The notes below the pieces were generated by a model. That model was not told the DNA's origin and searched no databases. It worked only from the letters and a program-made list of their open reading frames with translations. The translations under genes and the position numbers were made by a program. A stretch of 64,000 nucleotides of DNA from Thioalkalivibrio paradoxus ARh 1 (GTDB lineage Bacteria; Pseudomonadota; Gammaproteobacteria; Ectothiorhodospirales; Ectothiorhodospiraceae): the NCBI RefSeq assembly GCF_000227685.2, contig NZ_CP007029.1, positions 1,090,501-1,154,500 on the forward strand, in the 5' to 3' direction. Shown here one piece after another: positions 42,490 through 55,208 of this stretch (its first letter is position 1; each line of letters opens with the position of its first letter).

Positions 42490-43290
42490 ATGAGTCACCA
42501 CTACCTTTCGCTCGAAGGTGTGCACAAGACCTTCGGCACCGGCGCCAGCGGCACCGAGGTGCTGCGCGGAATCGATCTCGGCGTCGACCGGGGCGAGTTC
42601 ATCGCAATCATCGGCCATTCCGGTTGCGGCAAGTCGACGGTATTGAACATCGTCGCCGGGCTGATCGACGCCAGCCTTGGCGCGGTGATCCTGGACGGCC
42701 GCGAGGTCAGCGCCCCCGGCCCGGACCGCAGCGTCGTGTTCCAGAACCACTCGCTGCTGCCCTGGCTGACCGTCTACGAGAACGTCGCCCTCGCTGTGGA
42801 CAAGACCTTCGGCCGCAGCAAGTCGCGGGCGCAGCGGCGTGAATGGACGCTGCGCCATCTCGAAATGGTTCACATGTCGCACGCGCTCGACAAGCGCCCG
42901 GACGAGATCTCGGGCGGCATGAAGCAGCGGGTCGGGATCGCCCGCGCGCTGGCGATGGAACCCAAGGTGCTGCTGCTCGACGAGCCCTTCGGCGCGCTCG
43001 ACGCGCTGACCCGGGCGCACCTGCAGGACGAGGCGATGCGCATTCAGATGGAGCTCGGCAACACCGTGCTGATGGTCACCCACGACGTCGACGAGGCGGT
43101 GCTGCTGTCGGACCGCATCGTGATGATGACCAACGGCCCCGCCGCGACCATCGGCGAGATCCTGAAGATCGACCTGCCGCGCCCGCGCCGGCGCCTGGAG
43201 ATGGCCGATTCCCCCGAATACAACCACTACCGGGCCGAAGTGCTGCGTTTCCTGTACGAACGCCACCGCCAGCCCCAGGAGGCCGCGTGA
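42490..43290 (+). CDS. nrtD: Nitrate ABC transporter ATPase NrtD
   Basis: 266 residues, with GGAGG close to the ATG. Walker A is GHSGCGKST, the signature is ISGGMKQRVGIARAL and Walker B is VLLLDEPFGALD. The size is that of NrtD/NasD; there is no fused receptor domain as in cyanobacterial NrtC. It powers nitrate uptake through NrtB. The TGA shares its last base with the nirB ATG. Confidence 0.94.
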   Translation: MSHHYLSLEGVHKTFGTGASGTEVLRGIDLGVDRGEFIAIIGHSGCGKSTVLNIVAGLIDASLGAVILDGREVSAPGPDRSVVFQNHSLLPWLTVYENVALAVDKTFGRSKSRAQRREWTLRHLEMVHMSHALDKRPDEISGGMKQRVGIARALAMEPKVLLLDEPFGALDALTRAHLQDEAMRIQMELGNTVLMVTHDVDEAVLLSDRIVMMTNGPAATIGEILKIDLPRPRRRLEMADSPEYNHYRAEVLRFLYERHRQPQEAA

Positions 43291-45770
43291 TGCTGACCCG
43301 AACCGGACAAAAACCACGGCTGGTGCTGGTCGGCAACGGCATGGCCGGCATGCGCACCGTCGAGGAACTGCTGAAGCTGAAACCGGACATGTACGAGATC
43401 ACCGTGTTCGGCGCCGAGCCGCATGGCAACTACAACCGCATCCTGCTCTCGCCGGTGCTCGCGGGCGAGAAGACCGTCGACGAGATCCTGCTGAATGACG
43501 ACGGCTGGTACGCCGAGCGCGGCATCCGGCTGCACAAGGGCCGTCGGGTCGCGCACATCCACCGCGGCCGCCGCGAGGTGGTCGCGGAAGACGGCACCCG
43601 CGAACCCTATGACCGCCTGCTGCTCGCGACCGGATCGACGCCGTTCGTGATCCCGGTGCCGGGGCACGATCTGCCGGGCGTGGTCAGCTTCCGCGACCTG
43701 CAGGACGTCGATGCGATGCTTGCCGCGAGCCGCTCGCACCGCCGCGCGGTGGTGATCGGCGGCGGACTGCTTGGGCTCGAGGCCGCGAACGGCCTGCTGC
43801 GCCAGGGCATGGAGGTCACCGTGGTGCATCTGATGGACACCTTGATGGAGCGCCAGCTCGATCCGCCGGCGGCGGCGCTGCTGCAGCGCTCGCTGGAGGC
43901 GAAGGGCCTGCAGTTCCGCCTCGCGGCGCAGACCGAGGCGATTCTGGGCGACGGGCGGGTCACCGGCGTGCGCTTCCGCGACGGCACCGAGGTCCCGGCC
44001 GACCTGGTGGTGATGGCGGTCGGCATCCGGCCCAACGTCGAGCTGGCGAAGGCCTCCGGGATCCACTGCGAGCGCGGCGTGGTGGTGAACGACACCCTGC
44101 AGACCTACGATCCGGTCGTGTACGCGGTCGGGGAGTGCGTGCAGCACCGTGGGCAGTGCTACGGGCTGGTGGCGCCATTGTGGGAGCAGGCGAAGGTCTG
44201 CGCGAACCACCTCGCCGAGTACGGCATCGCGCGCTACGAAGGCTCGGTGACCGCGACCCGGCTGAAGGTCACCGGCATCGACCTGTTCTCGGCCGGGGAC
44301 TTCCTCGGGGACGAGCACAGCGAGGATCTCGTGTTCCAGGACGCGGCACGCGGCGTGTACAAGAAGCTGGTGCTGCGCGACGGCGTGGTGCGCGGCGCGG
44401 TGCTTTACGGCGACACGATCGACGGCTCCTGGTATTTCCAGCTGCTGCGCGAGGGCACGCCGGTCAACGATCTGCGCGACGGCCTGCTGTTCGGGCAGGC
44501 GCACCTCGGCGATTCCGGGCACGGCGACGACAAGACCCGGGTCGCGGCATTGCCGGACGCCGCCGAGATCTGCGGCTGCAACGGCGTCTGCAAGGGCGCG
44601 ATCGTGCAGGCGATCACCGAAAAGAAGCTGTTCACGCTCGACGACGTGCGCGCGCATACCAAGGCGTCGAGTTCCTGCGGCTCCTGCACTGGCCTGGTCG
44701 AGTCGCTGCTCGCGACCACGCTCGGTGGCGACTATTCGCAGACACCGGCGAAGAAGCCCGTCTGCGCCTGCACCGAACACAGCCACGACGAGGTCCGGGC
44801 CGCGATCACCGCGCAGGGTCTGAAGACGATGGCAGCGGTGTTCGAGGCGCTCGACTGGAAAACCCCGGACGGCTGTCACGTCTGCCGCCCCGCGCTGAAC
44901 TACTACCTGCTCGCCGCGTGGCCAGGCGAGTACCGAGACGATGCCCAGTCGCGGTTCATCAACGAACGCGCGCACGGCAACATCCAGAAGGACGGGACCT
45001 ACTCGGTGGTGCCGCGCATCTGGGGCGGGGTGACCACGCCGACCGAGTTGCGCGCGATCGCTGCCGTCGCGGAGAAGTACCGGGTGCCGACGGTCAAGTT
45101 CACCGGCGGTCAGCGCATCGACCTGCTCGGCGTGAAGAAGGAGGATCTTCCGGCGATGTGGCGCGACCTCGGTGCGGCGGGTTTCGTGTCCGGGCATGCC
45201 TACGGCAAGGCCTTGCGCACGGTGAAGACCTGCGTCGGTTCCGAGTGGTGCCGCTTCGGCACCCAGGATTCGACCGGTCTCGGGATCCAGATGGAGAAAC
45301 TGACCTGGGGATCCTGGACCCCGCACAAGTTCAAGATGGGCGTCTCGGGCTGCCCGCGCAACTGCGCGGAAGCGACGATCAAGGATCTCGGCGTCGTCTG
45401 TGTCGACTCGGGCTACGAGATCCATGTCGGCGGCAATGGCGGTGTGAAGGTGCGGGTCACCGACTTCCTCTGCAAGGTCGCGACCGAGGCCGAGGTGCTC
45501 GAGATGACCGGCGCGTTCATGCAGCTCTACCGCGAGGAAGCGCGTTACCTGGAGCGCACCGCGCCGTGGATCGAGCGGGTGGGGCTGACCCACGTGCAGC
45601 AGGCGATCGTCGAGGACGCGGACAACCGCGCGCGGCTGCACCGGCGCTTTCTGGAGTCCCAGGGCCCGGCGCAGGTGGACCCCTGGGCCAAGCGGGCCGC
45701 GGGGCATGCGGCGCAGGAGTTCCAGCCGCTCACGCCGATCGCAGAACGCCACGAGGAGGTGTCGGCATGA
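43290..45770 (+). CDS. nirB: Assimilatory nitrite reductase large subunit NirB
   Basis: 826 residues from the ATG at 43290, overlapping the nrtD stop by one base. Residues about 8-400 are the FAD/NAD(P)H module (LVLVGNGMAGMRTVEELL; GGGLLGLEAANGL). Two [2Fe-2S] BFD-like segments follow (CGCNGVCKGAIVQAI with CGSC, and VCACTEHSHDEV with CHVC). The sulfite/nitrite reductase domain ends with the siroheme-[4Fe-4S] cluster cysteines in TCVGSEWCRFG and SGCPRNCAEA. The enzyme reduces nitrite to ammonium in the cytoplasm using NAD(P)H. It acts with NirD, encoded next with a 4-bp overlap. Confidence 0.96.
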   Translation: MLTRTGQKPRLVLVGNGMAGMRTVEELLKLKPDMYEITVFGAEPHGNYNRILLSPVLAGEKTVDEILLNDDGWYAERGIRLHKGRRVAHIHRGRREVVAEDGTREPYDRLLLATGSTPFVIPVPGHDLPGVVSFRDLQDVDAMLAASRSHRRAVVIGGGLLGLEAANGLLRQGMEVTVVHLMDTLMERQLDPPAAALLQRSLEAKGLQFRLAAQTEAILGDGRVTGVRFRDGTEVPADLVVMAVGIRPNVELAKASGIHCERGVVVNDTLQTYDPVVYAVGECVQHRGQCYGLVAPLWEQAKVCANHLAEYGIARYEGSVTATRLKVTGIDLFSAGDFLGDEHSEDLVFQDAARGVYKKLVLRDGVVRGAVLYGDTIDGSWYFQLLREGTPVNDLRDGLLFGQAHLGDSGHGDDKTRVAALPDAAEICGCNGVCKGAIVQAITEKKLFTLDDVRAHTKASSSCGSCTGLVESLLATTLGGDYSQTPAKKPVCACTEHSHDEVRAAITAQGLKTMAAVFEALDWKTPDGCHVCRPALNYYLLAAWPGEYRDDAQSRFINERAHGNIQKDGTYSVVPRIWGGVTTPTELRAIAAVAEKYRVPTVKFTGGQRIDLLGVKKEDLPAMWRDLGAAGFVSGHAYGKALRTVKTCVGSEWCRFGTQDSTGLGIQMEKLTWGSWTPHKFKMGVSGCPRNCAEATIKDLGVVCVDSGYEIHVGGNGGVKVRVTDFLCKVATEAEVLEMTGAFMQLYREEARYLERTAPWIERVGLTHVQQAIVEDADNRARLHRRFLESQGPAQVDPWAKRAAGHAAQEFQPLTPIAERHEEVSA

Positions 45771-46174
45771 ACTGGGTGAAACTGGGCGCTTTGGAGACGA
45801 TTCCGCGGCTCGGTGCGCGGGTGGTCGCAGGACCGAACGGCGACATCGCGGTGTTCCGCACCGCGGCCGACACGGTATTCGCGCTGGCCGACCGTTGCCC
45901 GCACAAGGGCGGGCCGCTGTCGCAGGGCATTGTGCACGGCGAGCGGGTGACCTGCCCGCTGCACAACTGGGTGATCGATCTGGCCTCGGGATCCGCGACC
46001 GGCCCCGACACCGGCTGCACCGGTGCCTACCGGGTGCGGGTCGACCAGGGGCAGGTCTGGCTGGATCTCGACCCGGTCGTCTCTGCCCCGGTCCACGCGG
46101 CCGCGGCGGATCCAGAGGAGGCAGCCGAGGCGGGGACGCAGGCCTCGACCGCGGCGCGGCGGGAGGCGGTATGA
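45767..46174 (+). CDS. nirD: Nitrite reductase small subunit NirD
   Basis: 135 residues. A Rieske-type domain carries CPHKGGPLS and CPLHNWVIDL, so the Cys-His pairs for a [2Fe-2S] centre are present, although many NirD proteins lack a cluster. The last 30 residues are Ala/Glu-rich and probably disordered. Starts and stops overlap nirB and nasA (ATGA), giving one translational unit nirB-nirD-nasA. Confidence 0.94.
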   Translation: MNWVKLGALETIPRLGARVVAGPNGDIAVFRTAADTVFALADRCPHKGGPLSQGIVHGERVTCPLHNWVIDLASGSATGPDTGCTGAYRVRVDQGQVWLDLDPVVSAPVHAAAADPEEAAEAGTQASTAARREAV

Positions 46175-48957
46175 GCCCGCGGCCGGAAAGCCCGATGACC
46201 CGCAGCACCTGCCCGTACTGCGGGGTGGGCTGCGGGGTCGTCGTGCAGCCCACACCCGGCACGACGGAAGCGGGCGACTGCGAGCCGTCCGCGCCACCGG
46301 TGCTCGTCTCGGGCGACCCCGAGCACCCGGCGAACCGCGGCCGGCTCTGCTCGAAGGGCGCGGCGCTGGCCGAGACCCTGGGCCGGGAAACCCGGCTGCT
46401 CGAGCCGCGCATCGGGGATCGGGCAGTGTCCTGGGACGAGGCGCTCGATCATGTCGCGCGCGGTTTTCTCGACGTGATCGACTCGGACGGTCCGGAGGCG
46501 GTCGCGTTCTATGTCTCCGGGCAGTTGCTGACCGAGGACTACTATGTCGCGAACAAGCTGATGAAGGGCTTCATCGGTGCCGCGAACATCGACACCAATT
46601 CCCGGCTGTGCATGTCGAGCGCGGTCGCCGCCCATCTGCGCGCGTTCGGCGCCGATGCCGTTCCGGGCAACTACGAGGATCTGGAACTCGCCGATCTGGT
46701 GGTTCTCGCGGGGTCGAACCTTGCCTGGACGCACCCGGTGCTGTTCCAGCGCCTGCAGGCCGCCCGCGAACGGCGCCCGCAGCTGCGCGTGGTGGTGATC
46801 GATCCCCGCCGCACTGCCACCGCCGAGGCCGCCGATCTGCACCTCGCGCTGGCGCCGGGTACCGACGGCTGGCTGTTCAACGGCCTGTTGCACCACCTCT
46901 ACCGCGAGGATCGGCTCGACCTGCAGTTCCTCGAGGACCATGTGGACGGCTTCGCCGCGACGCTGCGCGCGGCGCGGGACACCGCCGGCTCGGTGCCGCG
47001 CGTCGCCTCCGCCTGCGGGCTGCCCGAGGCCGACGTGGCGCAGTTCTTCCGCTGGTTCGCGCAGACCGAACGGACCGTCACACTGTTCTCACAGGGGATC
47101 AACCAGTCCGACAGCGGCACCGACAAGGCCAACGCGATCCTGAATGTGCACCTCGCGACGGGTCGCATCGGCCAACCCGCACAGGCGCCGTTCTCGGTGA
47201 CCGGACAGCCGAACGCGATGGGCGGGCGCGAGGTCGGCGGGCTCGCGAACCAGCTCGCCGCGCACATGGGCTTCGACGATCCGGGCGCGCACGATCGGCT
47301 GCGGCGTTTCTGGCGGGCGCCCCGACTGGCGGCACGACCGGGCCTGAAAGCCGTCGAGCTGTTCCAGGCAATCGAAAGCGGGCGGGTGAAGGCGGTCTGG
47401 ATCATGGGCACCAACCCGGCGTTCAGTCTGCCCGACGCCGAACGGGTCTCCGATGCGCTGCGCCGCTGCCCGCTGGTGGTCGTGTCCGACTGCGTGGCCG
47501 ACACCGAGACGACGCGGCTCGCCGACGTGCGGCTGCCCGCGTCGGCCTGGGGCGAGAAGGACGGCACGGTCACCAACTCGGAGCGGTGCATCTCGCGCCA
47601 GCGAGCGTTCCTGCCGCCGGCCGGGCAGGCGCGGCCGGACTGGTGGATCGTCTGCGAGGTCGCGCGTCGGATGGGCTTCGGCTCGGCTTTCCCCTACACC
47701 CGGCCGGTGGAAATCTTTCGCGAACACGCCCGCCTGTCGGCGTTCGAGAACCACGGGGAACGCGCATTCGACATCGGCGCGCTGGCAGGGCTGGGCGACG
47801 CCGGCTACGACTCACTGGCGCCGGTGCAATGGCCGGTGTTTGCGGCGCGTGCAGCCGCGGCCCCGGCAATCGGATCGGCGCCAAGCGAGCCGGACCGTGC
47901 CGGCCGGCCCGGTACCGGCCGGTTCTTTTCGGACGGTCGTTTCTTCCATGCCGGAGGCCGCGCGCGGCTGATACCGGTCGTGCCCCAGGGGCCGAGTCTG
48001 GCCATCGGCGCGGCTTTCCCGCTGCGCATGAACACCGGCCGCATTCGGGATCACTGGCACAGCATGACGCGCACCGCGCTGTCGGCACGGCTCAGCGCAC
48101 ACCGGCCGGAGCCCTTCGTCGAGATTCACCCGACGGATGCCGCGGCCCATGGGATCGGCGACGGGCAGCTCGCACGCCTGTCCGGAACCGGCGGGCAGGT
48201 CGCGCTGCTGCGGGCCCGGGTCACCGCGGCGCAGCCGCCCGGCTCCGTGTTCGTGCCGATGCATTGGAGCGCGCCCCAGGCGCCGGCTGCACGGGTCAAC
48301 GCGCTGGTGCCCGCGTCGACCGATCCGATCTCGGGGCAGCCGGCGTTCAAGGCGATACCAGTCGACCTGCGGCCGCTCGCCGCGGACTGGGTGGGATTCC
48401 TGCTGTCGCGCGAACGTCGGACCCTACCGGAACTGCCGTACCGAGCTGAATCACGCGGCTTCGGTTTTTTCCGCTACGAACTGGCCGGAACGACAGCGGT
48501 GCCGGACTGGGTCCTCTGGGCCGACCGGATCCTCGGTTCCGCGGGCGATCGTCTGGAATTCTCCGATCAAGGGGCCGGCGTGTTCCGCGCGGCACGGATC
48601 CAGAGCGGGCGTTTGATGGCCGTGCTGTTCATCGGACCGGACCCGGCGCGGCTGCCGCCGCGCGAGGCACTGGGTCAGCTCTTCGGCCAGGCGGTGCTCG
48701 ACGACCGGGCGCGAATCGGCCTGCTGTCGGGCCACCCGGAGACGGCCGCCCCGGCGCAGGGACGTCTGGTCTGTGCCTGCCATGGTGTGGGCGAAGAACG
48801 CATTCGCCAAGCGATCCGCGAGAGCGGGCTGTCCACGCAAGCGGAATTGGCCGACACCCTGGGTGCGGGAACCGGCTGCGGATCCTGCATCCCGGAACTG
48901 CGCGGTCTGCTCGGCGAGACGGTTTCAGCCGCTGGCGCGCGCGCCGGAATCCCGTGA
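46171..48957 (+). CDS. nasA: Assimilatory nitrate reductase catalytic subunit NasA
   Basis: 928 residues. The N-terminal [4Fe-4S] motif is TCPYCGVGCGVVV with the later GRLCSKG. The bis-MGD molybdopterin domain follows (about 60-540; VAFYVSGQLLTEDYYVANKL, STDKANAILNVH-like SGTDKANAIL). The cofactor-binding C-domain includes FPLRMNTGRIRDHWHSMTRT. A BFD-like [2Fe-2S] domain closes the protein (VCACHGVGEERI, GTGCGSCIPEL), as in Klebsiella NasA. It reduces nitrate to nitrite in the cytoplasm; the electron donor partner NasB/C is not encoded here. Confidence 0.95.
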   Translation: MSPRPESPMTRSTCPYCGVGCGVVVQPTPGTTEAGDCEPSAPPVLVSGDPEHPANRGRLCSKGAALAETLGRETRLLEPRIGDRAVSWDEALDHVARGFLDVIDSDGPEAVAFYVSGQLLTEDYYVANKLMKGFIGAANIDTNSRLCMSSAVAAHLRAFGADAVPGNYEDLELADLVVLAGSNLAWTHPVLFQRLQAARERRPQLRVVVIDPRRTATAEAADLHLALAPGTDGWLFNGLLHHLYREDRLDLQFLEDHVDGFAATLRAARDTAGSVPRVASACGLPEADVAQFFRWFAQTERTVTLFSQGINQSDSGTDKANAILNVHLATGRIGQPAQAPFSVTGQPNAMGGREVGGLANQLAAHMGFDDPGAHDRLRRFWRAPRLAARPGLKAVELFQAIESGRVKAVWIMGTNPAFSLPDAERVSDALRRCPLVVVSDCVADTETTRLADVRLPASAWGEKDGTVTNSERCISRQRAFLPPAGQARPDWWIVCEVARRMGFGSAFPYTRPVEIFREHARLSAFENHGERAFDIGALAGLGDAGYDSLAPVQWPVFAARAAAAPAIGSAPSEPDRAGRPGTGRFFSDGRFFHAGGRARLIPVVPQGPSLAIGAAFPLRMNTGRIRDHWHSMTRTALSARLSAHRPEPFVEIHPTDAAAHGIGDGQLARLSGTGGQVALLRARVTAAQPPGSVFVPMHWSAPQAPAARVNALVPASTDPISGQPAFKAIPVDLRPLAADWVGFLLSRERRTLPELPYRAESRGFGFFRYELAGTTAVPDWVLWADRILGSAGDRLEFSDQGAGVFRAARIQSGRLMAVLFIGPDPARLPPREALGQLFGQAVLDDRARIGLLSGHPETAAPAQGRLVCACHGVGEERIRQAIRESGLSTQAELADTLGAGTGCGSCIPELRGLLGETVSAAGARAGIP

Positions 48958-49130
48958 CCCGGTGCTCCAGTTTTTCGGCAGCTATTGGCCCCGTTTTCCA
49001 AGGCCAGTGCCGGGTTCCGCTGCGCCCTGCGCCTGGAACGCGGACCAGGGGCCGGAACCCATGGATCCCAGTGCCTGAGGGCGCCTACCCACTTGACGGA
49101 CCCTGAAATCCGCACGGATACTGTGAATAA

Positions 49131-49146
49131 TGTGACACAGTTCACA
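49131..49146 (+). promoter_or_regulatory. CRP-type binding site
   Basis: TGTGACACAGTTCACA matches the CRP consensus TGTGA-N6-TCACA exactly, and the flanks AA and TT extend the symmetry. Its centre is about 42 bp before the start of the HD-GYP gene. CRP, Vfr or Clp would be the expected reader. Confidence 0.75.
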
Positions 49147-49179
49147 TTGCGTTCGCGCGCGCTATGGTGGAGCGAAGTT

Positions 49180-50316
49180 ATGCGGTCCGATTCCCGGGCG
49201 ACTGTGCTGATCGTTGACGATGTCCCCGAGAATCTCGCGGTGCTCGGCGCGCTGCTGCGGCCCGAGTACCGGGTGCTGGCGGCGACTCGCGGCGAGGAGG
49301 CGCTGAAGCTCGTGCGGGGTCCGACCCGGCCCGACCTGATCCTGCTCGACGTGATGATGCCGGAGATGGACGGCTACAGCGTGCTTGCGTGCTTGCGCGG
49401 TGACTCGGCTACCAGCGATATCCCGGTGTTGTTCCTGACCGCTCTGGCCGACCCTGGCGAAGAGGAGCGTGGGCTCCGGGCCGGCGCCAGCGACTATCTG
49501 ACCAAGCCGATCAAGCCGGCGGTGGTTCTGGCGCGTGTGCGTACCCAGCTCGAGGCAAAGCGTGCCCGGGACGGGCTGCTGGACCAGAACGCCGTGCTCG
49601 AGGCCGAGGTTGCGCGCCGCATGCGCGAGAACGACACAACCCAGTTGGTCGCGATCCGGGCGCTTGCCCATCTGGCCGAAACCCGGGATCCGGAAACCGG
49701 AAACCATATCCTGCGCACGCAGAGCTACGTGCAGCATCTCGCGAGCCGTCTCCAGTTCCATCCGCGTTTCGCCGCGACCCTCACCGATCATTACATCGAT
49801 CTGCTGACCCGCTCTGCGCCTTTGCATGACATCGGCAAGGTCGGGATCCCCGATCACATCCTGTTGAAACCCGGCCCGCTGACGCCCAGCGAATGGGCGA
49901 TCATGCAGACCCATGCGGCGCTGGGAAGCGATGCCATCGAGCATGCACAGCGCGATGTCGGGTTGCCGATCGACTTCCTGTCGGCGGCGCAGCAGATCGC
50001 GCGCTGGCATCACGAAAAATGGGACGGCAGCGGCTACCCGGACGGACTGGCCGGTGATGCGATCCCGGTCTCGGCCCGAATCATGGCCGTCGCCGACGTG
50101 TTCGATGCACTGATCTCGCCGCGACCATACAAGCCCGCATTACCCTTTGACGAGGCGCGCAGGATCATTGCCGAGGGTTCCGGGACTCATTTCGACCCCG
50201 ATGTCGCTGCGGCCTTCCTCGACGGCTTCGATACCTTCTGCAACATCGCGCTGCGTTACCGGGATCCGGGAGAGGCCATCGCCAATCCATTGCTCGCGGT
50301 CGCTCCGCGCGTTTGA
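49180..50316 (+). CDS. HD-GYP response regulator (c-di-GMP phosphodiesterase, RpfG-like)
   Basis: 378 residues from the ATG at 49180, with GGAGCG upstream; the longer in-frame reading to 48985 has no site. Receiver domain 8-125 has the acidic pair D13/D14, phosphoacceptor D57 (LILLDVMMPEMDG) and the Lys in LTKPIKP. The HD-GYP domain about 160-360 shows HLAETRDPETGNHI, APLHDIGKVGIPD, WHHEKWDGSGYPDGL and MAVADVFDALISPRPYK, so all metal ligands and the GYP are present. It should hydrolyse cyclic di-GMP when phosphorylated by the kinase encoded 6 bp downstream. Confidence 0.93.
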   Translation: MRSDSRATVLIVDDVPENLAVLGALLRPEYRVLAATRGEEALKLVRGPTRPDLILLDVMMPEMDGYSVLACLRGDSATSDIPVLFLTALADPGEEERGLRAGASDYLTKPIKPAVVLARVRTQLEAKRARDGLLDQNAVLEAEVARRMRENDTTQLVAIRALAHLAETRDPETGNHILRTQSYVQHLASRLQFHPRFAATLTDHYIDLLTRSAPLHDIGKVGIPDHILLKPGPLTPSEWAIMQTHAALGSDAIEHAQRDVGLPIDFLSAAQQIARWHHEKWDGSGYPDGLAGDAIPVSARIMAVADVFDALISPRPYKPALPFDEARRIIAEGSGTHFDPDVAAAFLDGFDTFCNIALRYRDPGEAIANPLLAVAPRV

Positions 50317-50322
50317 TCCCCG

Positions 50323-54297
<3,975 letters not shown>

Positions 54298-54476
54298 GGC
54301 GGATTTCGGCGGGGGGCTGAGCCGCGTTCCCGGGTCGGGTCGGCCGATGATTGCGGCGCAATGTGCCGCAGGTCGCATTTCCGCGCGCCGGTATGCGTCT
54401 AGACTCGCTCCAGGGTGCTTGGCGTCCGACGCCCGGTACCCGGCCCGCATTCCGCTGCCCCGCTGGAAGGAGATCG

Positions 54477-55082
54477 TTGATCGTGCACCGAGTCGTCGCC
54501 GTTGTGCTGTTGGTCGCTGCGTCCTTTGCCTGTGCGAAGCCGATGCCGCCCGATCCGGGGCCGTCGCCGTTCGAATTCGAGCGGGTCAACGAGCTGGAGC
54601 GAGCGATGGTCGAGCGCATCTGGAGTCAGATCGACGACCCGGTGTCCCCGGAGAATGCGGTCGAGAACTATGCCCGCGCGCAGGCCTTTTTGCACACGCT
54701 GACGTCGCGACCCGCAACGCGCAGCGGTGCGGTGCATCCGGCGGTGCTGGGTCGGGGGCCGGTAACGTCGCCACTGATGGAGCAGCGGCTCGGGCCGGCC
54801 TATACGACCGAGCTGTATCAGCGGGCGCTGGCCTGGCGCGAGCGCAACAAGCCCGCGCTGATGGAACGCCTGCAGCTCAGCGAGCGCGAGGTCGACCGGG
54901 TGTTGAACGGGGCTTTCCGGGTCGGGGATCCCTGGGAGTACGCGGTGATCGCCTGGGGTAGCCCCAACCGCGTGAACCGCGACCCCGCCCGGTCCGGGGC
55001 GGGTCTGGAGCTGCTTTATGCCAACGGCAAACTGCGGCGGGTGCTCGTGGCCGACGGCGTGGTCGCCCGCGTCGTGGACTGA
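54477..55082 (+). CDS. Lipoprotein of unknown function
   Basis: 201 residues from a TTG at 54477 that follows AAGGAG at 5 bases; a GTG at 54483 is the alternative. The signal sequence HRVVAVVLLVAASFAC ends in a lipobox-like ASFAC, so the protein is probably lipid-anchored. The mature part is helical (FEFERVNELERAMVERIW; LMERLQLSEREVDRVLNG), then has a short strand-rich end (YAVIAWGSPNRV, LELLYANGKLRRVLVADGVV) that resembles SmpA/BamE-like small lipoprotein domains. No family is assigned with certainty. Confidence 0.65.
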   Translation: MIVHRVVAVVLLVAASFACAKPMPPDPGPSPFEFERVNELERAMVERIWSQIDDPVSPENAVENYARAQAFLHTLTSRPATRSGAVHPAVLGRGPVTSPLMEQRLGPAYTTELYQRALAWRERNKPALMERLQLSEREVDRVLNGAFRVGDPWEYAVIAWGSPNRVNRDPARSGAGLELLYANGKLRRVLVADGVVARVVD

Positions 55083-55208
55083 ACTCCCGAGCCGGACGCA
55101 CACCGGCTTCCGCGACTGGGCTGCGTCCTAGATCAGCGACAGCTGCCCGTTACGGTTGCTGAGCGCGCCGCGTCTCGGCAGTGGACCGGGAGGACGAACC
55201 ATGGTCGT

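Noticed and set aside
43227-46412. Minus-strand open frame of 1061 codons through nirB and nirD
   Set aside because: It is antisense to well-supported genes. GC-rich third positions remove stop codons on the opposite strand; composition is His/Arg-rich and no domain is seen.
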